NCBI RefSeq assembly: GCF_000428485.1
Contig: NZ_AUAA01000015.1
Span: 1-64,000, forward strand
Length of the DNA: 64,000 nucleotides
DNA from: Epilithonimonas tenax DSM 16811
GTDB lineage: Bacteria > Bacteroidota > Bacteroidia > Flavobacteriales > Weeksellaceae
Direction of reading: 5' to 3'
This document shows positions 24,011-31,579 of the stretch, piece after piece; within the stretch, counting starts at the first letter, position 1, and the number at the start of each line of letters is the position of its first letter. The notes beneath the pieces are model-generated. The model saw only the letters and a program-made list of their open reading frames with translations. It did no database searches and was not told the origin of the DNA. Both the position numbers and the translations under genes were made by a program.

Positions 24011-24649
24011 TTACAAACACTTCCCACCATCTCTCCTATCCTTATTCTTCATCAGTACATCAAAACTCTTCTGCAAGTCCGCAACCGAACAATTCTTCAT
24101 CTCTTTATTCGGAACATTTTCGGATTTTGGATTATCTGGAGAATTGGATTTCAAAGTATATTTTTTTTCAAGACACTGGACAGATTGATCGTTTACAATG
24201 TAGTAGCGTTGCTCGGTTACATCATCTTTTGTGATAGGTTTTTCTGGTGTACCGCCATCAAAGCTCCAGACTGTATCATCTTTGAAGATAAAATACGGCT
24301 TTCCTTCATTAATGAAATAACTCTCCGTCGAAGAGAAATGACTGTCTGCCTGGAAATGCCTGACCACCTTCAATTGTCCTTTTTCAGAAAAATAAACCAC
24401 ATTTCCCGAGATCTCGTTACACTCATAGTTGAAGCCAGCAGAATCCAGCTTTTTCGCCGTCAATTGGGAATTCACCTTGCTGTATTCCTGTTTGATGCCA
24501 TTTACAGAACTCAAATCCTTCTCAAGACTCAGGGAGTGTGTCTTTACTTTGGAAGTGATGGCGTCAGAAGAATTGGAAACTTTCTCATCTATTCCTTTTT
24601 TGCAGGAAAAGATCAGAAGCACAGCGGACACTAAAATTGCTTTTTTCAT
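24011..24649 (-). CDS. hypothetical lipoprotein
   Basis: The start at 24649 gives MKKAILVSAVLLIFSCKKG, a textbook lipoprotein signal with the lipobox Cys at residue 16; the ATG at 24742 would place 31 unrelated residues ahead and would overlap a terminator hairpin. The mature part (~195 residues) is mixed alpha/beta, with strand-like segments (GNVVYFSEKGQLKVVRHF, KPYFIFKDDTVWSFDGG, YYIVNDQSVQCLEKKYTL). No family was recognised. It lies downstream of the SDR gene, separated by a terminator. Confidence 0.75.
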   Translation of the reverse strand: MKKAILVSAVLLIFSCKKGIDEKVSNSSDAITSKVKTHSLSLEKDLSSVNGIKQEYSKVNSQLTAKKLDSAGFNYECNEISGNVVYFSEKGQLKVVRHFQADSHFSSTESYFINEGKPYFIFKDDTVWSFDGGTPEKPITKDDVTEQRYYIVNDQSVQCLEKKYTLKSNSPDNPKSENVPNKEMKNCSVADLQKSFDVLMKNKDRRDGGKCL

Positions 24650-24708
24650 AGGAATATTGTTTAGGTTGCAGATGAACAAGCAAAAAATGTGCAAGCAAGC
24701 TCCAAAAC

Positions 24709-24739
24709 AAAAAATGCCTGCATTGCTGCAGACATTTTT
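24709..24739 (-). terminator. intrinsic terminator of the SDR gene
   Basis: On the minus strand AAAATGTCTGCA and TGCAGGCATTTT flank a four-base loop and run into T residues, 38 bases past the SDR stop. Confidence 0.85.
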
Positions 24740-24776
24740 CACTAACTAAAACTAAACTTAAAATTCAAATATTTTC

Positions 24777-25568
24777 TTAAGGATTCCCATACATATTGGA
24801 TTCGCCACCGTCGATAGCAATCACCTGTCCGGAAACATAACCATTTTCGTCACTCAACAGATACGCTACAAGATTTCCGACATCTTTCGGATCTCCCAGT
24901 TTTCTCGTCGGGTTGTGGGACGCATATTCTGCTTCAGCCGCTTTCGGATCACTTGGATTCACCTGGTTAAAGGCTTCTGCAACCATCGGTGTCAGAATTG
25001 CTCCCGGCGCAATGGCGTTGGTCAGGATATTATATTTACCATATTCCAAAGCCGCATTTTTGGTCATCCCTGCTACTGCGTGTTTTGTTGCCACATATGC
25101 CGTCTGATTCAGCACACCACGGATGCCGCCTACAGACGCTACATTTACGATTCTTCCGCCGCCATTTTTCTGAAGCTCCGGGATGATGTATTTCATACCG
25201 TAATAAACGCCCAAAAGATTGATATCAATGACCTTCTTGAAAACGTCGATATCATAATCTACAAGCGATGCCTGTTTCCCCTCAATACCAGCATTATTAT
25301 ATAAGCCATCTACCTTCCCGAATTTCTTCACGGTTTCATCTACATAATTTTTCACCTGTTCCTCTACAGAAACATCCGCTTTCACCGTTAAGAATTGACT
25401 TTCCGGATATTTTGACTGGAGTTCTGATTTTGCTTTTTCAAGTGCCTCCTCATTATAATCTACCAACGTGATGTCTGCACCTTTTGACGCAAGAGACTCT
25501 GCCGCAGCAAGACCTAATCCCATTGCTGCACCTGTAACTATGATTGTTTTTCCTTTAAAATTTGACAT
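24777..25568 (-). CDS. short-chain dehydrogenase/reductase (SDR)
   Basis: The 263-residue classical SDR has TGAAMGLGLAAAESLA (NAD(P)-binding glycine motif, about 12-27), NNAGIEG (about 92), NVASVGGIRG with the catalytic Ser, YVATKHAVAG (catalytic Tyr and Lys) and the C-terminal YVSGQVIAIDGGESNMYGNP. An Asp at the end of the second strand (TLVDYNEEA) favours NAD over NADP. It resembles glucose 1-dehydrogenase/3-oxoacyl reductase types; the substrate cannot be told. Confidence 0.92.
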   Translation of the reverse strand: MSNFKGKTIIVTGAAMGLGLAAAESLASKGADITLVDYNEEALEKAKSELQSKYPESQFLTVKADVSVEEQVKNYVDETVKKFGKVDGLYNNAGIEGKQASLVDYDIDVFKKVIDINLLGVYYGMKYIIPELQKNGGGRIVNVASVGGIRGVLNQTAYVATKHAVAGMTKNAALEYGKYNILTNAIAPGAILTPMVAEAFNQVNPSDPKAAEAEYASHNPTRKLGDPKDVGNLVAYLLSDENGYVSGQVIAIDGGESNMYGNP

Positions 25569-25796
25569 GATTTTGTATTAATGTTTCATTGCTTCATTAT
25601 ACAACAATGATACCTTTTCATTTTAATTTGTATTAAAGTTTTCCTAAAATTTCAATAATTATTTCAAACCTTCTAATTCACAAGTGAAACCTCAATGATC
25701 TTTGAGCCCGATAAAAATCACACATAATGATCGCAAATTCCAATGGCTAAAAAGATTAATAGACCGGAACGGTAACAGGAAAACACAAACTCTAAA

Positions 25797-26062
25797 GAAA
25801 GAAATATCCTTCCTGCAAATGGAACAATCGTTTCCACAAAAAGAATGATGCCTCCTGTGGAAAGAACTATTGCTACTGCGAAAAGAATTATTACTGCTGC
25901 AGGTAGAATTACATCTTCCACAAAAAGAATTATTGCCACTGCAAAAACAATTATTGCCACTGCAAAAAGAATTACTGCTCCTGCAAAAAGAATTATTGCT
26001 CCTTCGAAAAGAATTATTATTCCTTCGAAAAGAATTACTGCTCCTGCCAAAAGATCCTCGAG
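25797..26062 (+). repeat. 21-bp minisatellite, 12 full units plus a partial
   Basis: Consecutive 21-bp units (consensus AAAAGAATTATTGCTCCTGCA) run from 25797 to 26048, with a 14-bp partial unit to 26062. Later units are nearly identical and the first few more diverged. Because 21 is a multiple of 3, frames on both strands stay open through the tract, reading a K-R-I-I-A-P-A type heptad on the plus strand and hydrophobic I-L-F-A-G-A repeats on the minus. I see no convincing start or signal sequence for either, so I treat it as a repeat. The rest of the 25569-26178 gap holds no gene I can support. Confidence 0.85.
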
Positions 26063-26178
26063 CGTAATCAAAGGGAATATTTATCAAACATTAACAAACC
26101 CATATTTTTTGGGCTTTCTTATTTTTATTACATTTACAAAATAGACCAAAAGAATTCACAACCTCAAGAGAAACTAAA

Positions 26179-27522
26179 ATGAAAAAGCTGATTCTTATTC
26201 CCGCGCTCGCCGCCTTATTATTATCCTGTAAAACCCAGAATCAAACTATGGAAAACCCACAAGATTGGAAACGAACCACGAATATATATGAAGTCAACGT
26301 CCGACAGTACACCAAAGAAGGCACTTTCGCAGCGTTCGAAAAAGAACTGCCGAGACTGAAAAAAATGGGCGTGAAAACACTTTGGTTTATGCCAATCACT
26401 CCAATTGCGCAGCTCAACAAGAAAGGAAGTTTGGGCAGCCAGTACGCTGCTTATGATTATACGACCATCAATCCTGAGTTCGGAACTTTGGAAAACTTCA
26501 AACATCTGGTGGATGAGGCTCACAAAATGGGTTTCAAAGTCATCATCGACTGGGTAGCGAATCACACTGGCTGGGACCACGTCTGGACCAAATCTCATCC
26601 GGAATATTACCTGAAAGACGCCGACGGCAGTTTCCACAAAGCCAGCGGAATGGATGACATCATAGAACTGGACTACTCCAATAAAGAAATGCGCCTGGCC
26701 ATGATAGATGCGATGAAGTACTGGGTAACAGAAACCAATATCGACGGCTTCCGCTGTGACCTTGCAAGCTGGGTAGAAGTAGACTTCTGGCAGCAGGCAA
26801 GACCTGAAGTAGAAAAACTGAAACCTCTTTTCTTCCTGGGAGAATTTGATGAGTTGGAAGCACCTGAATATGGAAAGGTTTTCGACGCCAGTTACAGCTG
26901 GAAATGGATGCACCTTTCTCAGGATTTTTATCAGAAACACCTGCCACTTTCTGACCTGAAGAATCTCCTGGAACAATATTCCAAAATAGGCGATAACTCT
27001 ATGAGAGCTTGGTTTACCAGCAACCACGATGAAAACTCCTGGAACGGAACCGAATATGAAAAGTACGGCGATTTCGCACCAGCACTGGCCGTTTTTTCTG
27101 CGACCTGGAATGGCGTTCCTTTACTTTACAACGGCCAGGAATTGCCGATGAAAACCAAACGACTGGAGTTCTTCGAAAAAGATCCTATTCCGTGGACAGG
27201 CAAATATGACCTGGAAGACTTTTATAAAACATTATTTGCTTTAAAATCAGAAAACCCGGCGCTGAGAGGCGGCGATCCTGCAGTGACAACATTTTGGATC
27301 AACACAACAGCGAATGACAAGATCCTGGCATATCTCAGAAAAAACGGTGACCGTGAGGTTCTGGTGATTCTCAATACGACAAAAGATCCTGTGAACTTCA
27401 AGTTAGAAGATGACAACTCGGTGGGAAGCTTCAAAAATGTGTTCACAAAAAACAAAGCTGAATTGATCAAAGGTTCTGATGTGAATCTGGAAGCTTTCGG
27501 ATATTTGGTTTACGAAAAATAG
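26179..27522 (+). CDS. GH13 alpha-amylase-family lipoprotein
   Basis: The 447-residue protein has a lipoprotein signal (MKKLILIPALAALLLSC, Cys17) and a GH13 catalytic barrel. The conserved regions are visible: DWVANHTGWDH (region I), DGFRCDLAS with nucleophile Asp194 (II), FLGEFDE with acid/base Glu222 (III) and FTSNHDENSW with Asp284 (IV). A beta-sandwich domain closes the C-terminus. It would act on alpha-glucans or oligosaccharides at the cell surface or in the periplasm. No SusC/SusD pair or other sugar genes are adjacent. A terminator follows. Confidence 0.95.
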   Translation: MKKLILIPALAALLLSCKTQNQTMENPQDWKRTTNIYEVNVRQYTKEGTFAAFEKELPRLKKMGVKTLWFMPITPIAQLNKKGSLGSQYAAYDYTTINPEFGTLENFKHLVDEAHKMGFKVIIDWVANHTGWDHVWTKSHPEYYLKDADGSFHKASGMDDIIELDYSNKEMRLAMIDAMKYWVTETNIDGFRCDLASWVEVDFWQQARPEVEKLKPLFFLGEFDELEAPEYGKVFDASYSWKWMHLSQDFYQKHLPLSDLKNLLEQYSKIGDNSMRAWFTSNHDENSWNGTEYEKYGDFAPALAVFSATWNGVPLLYNGQELPMKTKRLEFFEKDPIPWTGKYDLEDFYKTLFALKSENPALRGGDPAVTTFWINTTANDKILAYLRKNGDREVLVILNTTKDPVNFKLEDDNSVGSFKNVFTKNKAELIKGSDVNLEAFGYLVYEK

Positions 27523-27587
27523 AGTTTGCAGACTTGCAGATATTAGACCGATAGATGATAGATTTTTTCATCTGTGTCTAAATCATA

Positions 27588-27622
27588 AAAAGCCCTTTCA
27601 GTTGGTAACTGAAAGGGCTTTT
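27588..27622 (+). terminator. intrinsic terminator of the GH13 gene
   Basis: AAAAGCCCTTTCAGTT and AACTGAAAGGGCTTTT form a perfect 16-bp stem with a three-base loop. Confidence 0.9.
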
Positions 27623-27667
27623 ATTTTGTATTGGGTGGCTAAACGTCCTGTCTGGAACTGAATTGCC

Positions 27668-27775
27668 GCAGCCCGGCTTGAACGGAGCTCTTTTTCTTTT
27701 GTTGCCTGAGCGCAGTCGAAGGCAAAAAAAAGAAAAAAGCGGGAGTGGAAGACGGAAAAGCTGCCCAAATCATTT
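27668..27775. repeat. structured dispersed repeat, copy A
   Basis: Outer arms GCAGC (27668) and GCTGC (27760) enclose an inner hairpin: TTTTTCTTTTGTTGCCT (27691-27707) against AGGCAA plus AAAAGAAAAA (27720-27738). Flanking blocks CCCGGCTTGAACGGAG and GCGGGAGTGGAAG-CGGAA are shared almost exactly with the copy at 36524. The loop contains TGAGCGCAGTCGAAGG, itself a frequent Bacteroidota repeat word by recollection. It fills the gap between convergent genes. Confidence 0.75.
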
Positions 27776-27780
27776 TAACA

Positions 27781-28431
27781 TTAATAAGCCGCGGTAAAAC
27801 GCTGTCTCACGAAGTTATTTTGCTCCAACTCGTCTACCAAAGCCACCGCAACGTCTTCTACAGATAGGATGCTTCTGCCTTCTTCATTGAAAACCGGATG
27901 TTCCAAAGCTGTTCTGTATGTTCCTTTTCTCACGCCTGCTGTTCCTGGATGCATCTCGATGGCCGGAGAGAAGAAGGTCCAATCCAAAGTTTCATTCTTC
28001 TTGATTTCGTTCAGATAATCTCTCGCTGCTGTCGCGCCTGGTTTGATATCAGCAGGGAAATCTGGCCCGTCTACCAACTGGTTGCCGTCTATGAAAAGAC
28101 TGCCTGCACCACCTACGGTGATGAATCTCTTCACGCCTGACTCCTCCACTGCTTTCTCGATGTTCTTGCTACCGTTCAGAAAGTCGTTGTAAAGATTCGG
28201 ATTCGTCCAGCCTGCGTTGAAAGTGTTGATTACTGCGTCGTTTCCTGCAAGAAACTGCGCCAGTTCTTCTACATTGTTCACATCTGCGCTGATGGCATTT
28301 ACCTTATCCTTCACCTCTACTTTTGAGCTGTCTCTTGCGATGGCAGTCACTGCGTAACCTCTGTTTGCTAATTCGTTTACGACTTGTTTTCCTACGAAGC
28401 CTGTTGCTCCGATTACTGCTACTTTTTGCAT
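27781..28431 (-). CDS. NAD(P)-binding oxidoreductase (NmrA/epimerase-like)
   Basis: The ATG at 28431 gives MQKVAVIGATGFVGKQVVNEL with the Rossmann GxxGxxG at residues 7-13; an upstream ATG at 28482 would add 17 residues and read through an operator. The product is ~216 residues, the size of short atypical SDRs such as the YwnB/NmrA-like group, and ISADVNNVEELAQFL and VKRFITVGGAGSLF are typical. It lies downstream of an Rrf2 regulator on the same strand, and both carry the same operator motif, so it is probably the regulated enzyme, for example in quinone or electrophile reduction. Confidence 0.88.
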   Translation of the reverse strand: MQKVAVIGATGFVGKQVVNELANRGYAVTAIARDSSKVEVKDKVNAISADVNNVEELAQFLAGNDAVINTFNAGWTNPNLYNDFLNGSKNIEKAVEESGVKRFITVGGAGSLFIDGNQLVDGPDFPADIKPGATAARDYLNEIKKNETLDWTFFSPAIEMHPGTAGVRKGTYRTALEHPVFNEEGRSILSVEDVAVALVDELEQNNFVRQRFTAAY

Positions 28432-28452
28432 CTGTTTAAATTTTATGTTAAT

Positions 28453-28471
28453 TGTAATATAATTTGTTACA
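28453..28471. promoter_or_regulatory. probable Rrf2 operator upstream of the oxidoreductase
   Basis: TGTAA-N9-TTACA dyad, 22 bases before the oxidoreductase ATG. The same arms and spacing occur at 28930 upstream of the Rrf2 gene. Confidence 0.6.
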
Positions 28472-28489
28472 TTTTTAATCAAATTTTTT

Positions 28490-28900
28490 TTAATCGAATT
28501 GACTGGTAAAATCTGATAACTTTTTGTTGCTCAAAAACTGCAGAACCAAACCGTCAGTTTCTGAGAACAGGAGATTCAGGTTTTTGTTGATATCTTTGCC
28601 AACAGCACACAGAGGATTCGGTTTTTGATTTTTCTTTCCGAGTATTTCTGCACTTTTTATGGCTTCATAGATCTCTGCAACATTGATATCTTCTGCATTT
28701 TTGCTGATCCTCACGCCGCCGTCTTTACCTTGCCGGCTTTCTACGAGGGCTGCTTTTTTCAGATTACCCAATTCTTTCCGAACGATCACAGGATTTACGT
28801 TAATACTTCCGGCGATCCAGTCAGACGTCAGCCATTCCTGCGGATCTTTCGCAAGGAGGGTCATAATATGGATGGCGGTTGCAAATCTTGTGTTGCTCAT
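28490..28900 (-). CDS. Rrf2-family transcriptional regulator (single-Cys type)
   Basis: The 136-residue Rrf2 regulator has a winged helix: FATAIHIMTLLAKDPQEW, SDWIAGSINVNPVIVRKELGNLKKAALVES and GGVRISKNAEDINVAEIYEAI. Only one Cys is present, in NPLCAVGKD, so it lacks the three-Cys iron-sulfur site of IscR/NsrR and may sense oxidants through that Cys, like HypR of Staphylococcus aureus, which is also in this family. An operator-like dyad lies 30 bases upstream of its start, so autoregulation is likely. Confidence 0.9.
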   Translation of the reverse strand: MSNTRFATAIHIMTLLAKDPQEWLTSDWIAGSINVNPVIVRKELGNLKKAALVESRQGKDGGVRISKNAEDINVAEIYEAIKSAEILGKKNQKPNPLCAVGKDINKNLNLLFSETDGLVLQFLSNKKLSDFTSQFD

Positions 28901-28929
28901 AATGGTGCAAAGTTATAAATTATTTTAAT

Positions 28930-28948
28930 TGTAACAAAATCAATTACA
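28930..28948. promoter_or_regulatory. probable Rrf2 operator upstream of its own gene
   Basis: TGTAA-N9-TTACA, identical arms and spacing to the site at 28453. Both lie within AATTGTAA context. Confidence 0.6.
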
Positions 28949-28977
28949 GTTAAATTTTTCTTAATTGTAATTATAGC

Positions 28978-30444
28978 TTACTTTGTCTCAATTTCTACAA
29001 TTCTCTTTCCTACTTCTCCAAAGTATTGATTCAAAATAGATTCATATACTTTGTAGCCATCATCCACATTGGTAAAGATCACCAAACCTTGTTTGGTTTT
29101 GGGCAAAATAATGATAATCGTATTCACGCCCTTGTCGGAACCGCCGTGAGACAAAGCGATCTCATTATTTCCCAAGTCATAGATCTCAAAACCAAGTCCG
29201 AAAAATTTGTTCTTTCTGGTTTGTACCTGCTTCGTTTTCAAATCTTCAAAAACTTTTGAAGAAAGTAAATCATTATTCATGACAGCAACTAAAAACTTAC
29301 TGTAATCTTCTACAGAAGTTACCAGATCATCTGCTGCGCTTGCTGTTTTATTCTTTACTATATCGTAAGATTGTCCATTTTTACCGTAGCCAATGACTAT
29401 TCTAGTGGCCTCTTTTTTCTCATTCCAGATGTAATTTGTATCGTTCATACCCATTGGCTGGAAAATATGTTCCTTCGCTAACTGTTCTATATTTTTATGA
29501 AATTTGATCTCAATTGCTTTTCGCAGATATTCAAAACCTTCGCCGGAATACTGGTATTTGGTTCCTGGCTCGAATTCAAATTTTAGTTTATTGTCATTAT
29601 TCACCGACCTCCAATTCGGGAAACCTGTCTGATGGCTTAATACCAATCGCGTGGTCAACTTTCTATTTCGAGGATCATTTGCAACATCGGGATCTGTAAA
29701 GTAGTTGTAAAGCGGTTCGTCCAGATCCCATTTCCCTAGGCTTACCAAACGTAAAATGGTCATTGCGGTTACAGGTTTTGTCAGAGATGCAACATTGAAA
29801 AGACTGTTATACGGTGCTATCCTTTTCCCGTCTAACGTGCCATAAATTTTTATCTGTGTTATTTTTCCATCTTGGATCACACCCAACCCCAAAGTAGGTA
29901 TATTGTTATCTCTTAGCACTTTATCGATATTGTCCGTCATTTCGGTTCTGTTCGGTTCGCCGTGATCATAGCTCAGGATATCACTCATCCACCACTTTCC
30001 GTCATTCTTGGTCCAGACTGTCGTGAATTTGGCTTGCCCACCTAATACTTCGGCTTTATCCTTTTCCCGAATATAAAATTGGTGATCACCGGTTTGGATG
30101 GCGCCGTAGAGCTCGCCATCTTTGTACAAAGGAAAAACCTCCAGACTGTTCTCTATCACTTTACGGATGGGTTTTTGGTTTGGATTGGAACAGATATTTT
30201 GTTTGGTTCTCTCCAGGAATATTTTTTTATCCTGAAAACCACCTTTGTCGTGGTAAAACTTCAGATCATCAGCAACCGTTTTTTCCATGTAAACCATATC
30301 ACAGCCATTGAATCCTCTCTCGAAGAAAAGGCTGTCCTGTTTTTTCAGTTCAAGAAATAAGGCTGAATTTTTATCAATCTGGGCTTTCAGACTACCGATG
30401 AAGAGGAAGAGAATAAGCAGGCTTGAGCAGAATTTTTTTGTCAT
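28978..30444 (-). CDS. NTF2-like (DUF4440) plus beta-lactamase-family serine hydrolase
   Basis: The 488-residue secreted protein has a signal peptide (MTKKFCSSLLILFLFIGSLKAQ). Residues ~25-160 form an NTF2/SnoaL-like domain (DUF4440): ADDLKFYHDKGGFQDKKIF, QFYIREKDKAEVLGGQAKFTTVWTKNDGKWWMS. Residues ~175-480 form a class C beta-lactamase-like hydrolase with S220-L-T-K223 as nucleophile and base, Y299-S-G in place of the usual YSN, and SHGGSD. Such proteins act on peptidoglycan peptides or small esters more often than on antibiotics. The fusion of the two domains is the notable feature. Confidence 0.88.
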   Translation of the reverse strand: MTKKFCSSLLILFLFIGSLKAQIDKNSALFLELKKQDSLFFERGFNGCDMVYMEKTVADDLKFYHDKGGFQDKKIFLERTKQNICSNPNQKPIRKVIENSLEVFPLYKDGELYGAIQTGDHQFYIREKDKAEVLGGQAKFTTVWTKNDGKWWMSDILSYDHGEPNRTEMTDNIDKVLRDNNIPTLGLGVIQDGKITQIKIYGTLDGKRIAPYNSLFNVASLTKPVTAMTILRLVSLGKWDLDEPLYNYFTDPDVANDPRNRKLTTRLVLSHQTGFPNWRSVNNDNKLKFEFEPGTKYQYSGEGFEYLRKAIEIKFHKNIEQLAKEHIFQPMGMNDTNYIWNEKKEATRIVIGYGKNGQSYDIVKNKTASAADDLVTSVEDYSKFLVAVMNNDLLSSKVFEDLKTKQVQTRKNKFFGLGFEIYDLGNNEIALSHGGSDKGVNTIIIILPKTKQGLVIFTNVDDGYKVYESILNQYFGEVGKRIVEIETK

Positions 30445-30530
30445 TGGTTCTTTTTTGACAAAGATTCTGACTTTATCAAATTTAATTCAAAAAATAAGCC
30501 CGACAAAAACCCGACAAGCGCCCGACAATT

Positions 30531-31103
30531 TTATATAACACTGAAATTCAGCTTATAATGAAGGCTGCCATCCTTATCGATTTGGTAAGCATTTCTTAGA
30601 ATAACATAAACATTAGCCAATACCAAAAGTACCATTGTCATCATAACGGATGTTTTCCCGAGTTTTAGTAAAATGACAATCATCAAGATGATCGGTAATA
30701 TGACCGCTAAAATGATCTGGAGAGAAATGATCTGCTTCACGATTGGCGATCTCTCTTTTGTAAAATACATTAACAATACGGGAGGCAAAAAATTAGCGAC
30801 AGGAAACCAGCACAAAGGAAGTGAAGAAAGGTTGATGATCTTGATCAAAGTATGATTGATTAATTCATGATATTCTATTGGCAGAATTGGTTCTTCAGTT
30901 TTGATTTCTTCTCTCGCAATACTGGAAACTGACAAATCTTTTTCTGAGATATCAAGGGCTGATGCTAAGGTTTTCAAAGTATAACCTTTGGGTGCTGTTC
31001 CGGCTTCGATGCGTTGGATGGTTCGCACAGAAAGTCCTGACTTTTCTGCCAATTCTTCCTGCGTGAGATTCTTTTCTTCCCTTATTTTTTTTAATTCCGA
31101 CAT
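30531..31103 (-). CDS. XRE-family regulator with C-terminal membrane domain
   Basis: The ATG at 31103 gives MSELKKIREEKNLTQEELAE; starting at 31124 would add seven residues. Residues 1-58 are an XRE helix-turn-helix (EELAEKSGLSVRTIQRIEAG). The C-terminal 100 residues hold four probable membrane helices (LPLCWFPVANFLPPVLLMYF, IISLQIILAVILPIILMIVIL, MMTMVLLVLANVYVI). This would be a DNA-binding protein tethered to the membrane. It is monocistronic and its target is unknown. Confidence 0.85.
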   Translation of the reverse strand: MSELKKIREEKNLTQEELAEKSGLSVRTIQRIEAGTAPKGYTLKTLASALDISEKDLSVSSIAREEIKTEEPILPIEYHELINHTLIKIINLSSLPLCWFPVANFLPPVLLMYFTKERSPIVKQIISLQIILAVILPIILMIVILLKLGKTSVMMTMVLLVLANVYVILRNAYQIDKDGSLHYKLNFSVI

Positions 31104-31155
31104 TGGTAAAGCTAACAGAAGCAAATTTAATATTTCATTTTATGAAGTATAAAAA

Positions 31156-31179
31156 AACCTTTCTAAAAAAAGAAAGGTT
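31156..31179 (-). terminator. intrinsic terminator
   Basis: Minus-strand AACCTTTCT and AGAAAGGTT flank a six-base loop, followed by a T run, just past the stop of the small membrane protein at 31186. Confidence 0.8.
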
Positions 31180-31185
31180 AACTGT

Positions 31186-31551
31186 TTATTTCATATTAAG
31201 CACTTTGTCCACAACATACACTGTGTTTCCGCGCCAAGGCAAAGTCCCGTGGTATTCTTTGTAGTGCAGGTCAAAATATTTTCCGCTGTTCAGTTCCAAT
31301 TGCTTGAATACTGAATCATTTTCTATGGAAAATTCAAATTGATTACTGCCAATTGGCGCGCCCGGTTTTGCCGCTCCAAATCCTTCCTGAATCAACTTGC
31401 CTTCGTAAGTTTTGAAGACGTTTCCTTTGTTTACAGCATAATTGAGATATCCGGATTTGACGCCTTCTCCAAACACAAAGTAATACTTCCACCAGACAAA
31501 AACGCCCAGAAATAAGAAAATTACAGCCAAGGTCATCCAAAGATATTTCAT
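31186..31551 (-). CDS. small membrane-anchored hypothetical protein
   Basis: The 121-residue protein has one N-terminal membrane helix (YLWMTLAVIFLFLGVFVWW) and a soluble domain with VKSGYLNYAVNKGNVFKTYEGKLIQEGFG and WRGNTVYVVDKV. Similar small proteins are widespread in Bacteroidota, some under unreliable names. It lies 28 bases past the acyl-CoA dehydrogenase stop on the same strand and may be cotranscribed. Function unknown. Confidence 0.75.
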   Translation of the reverse strand: MKYLWMTLAVIFLFLGVFVWWKYYFVFGEGVKSGYLNYAVNKGNVFKTYEGKLIQEGFGAAKPGAPIGSNQFEFSIENDSVFKQLELNSGKYFDLHYKEYHGTLPWRGNTVYVVDKVLNMK

Positions 31552-31579
31552 ATGATGTATGTTAAGTAATCAAAGTTAA

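Noticed and set aside
23921-24634. 237-residue frame on the plus strand
   Set aside because: It is antisense to the lipoprotein gene, which has a clear signal peptide and lipobox; the residue pattern of the antisense frame is not protein-like.
25692-26144. Open frames on both strands across the 21-bp minisatellite
   Set aside because: The 21-bp period keeps every frame open by arithmetic. No frame has a convincing start context or signal sequence, so I list a repeat and not a gene.
26221-27027. 268-residue frame on the minus strand
   Set aside because: Antisense to the GH13 gene, whose four catalytic regions are intact.
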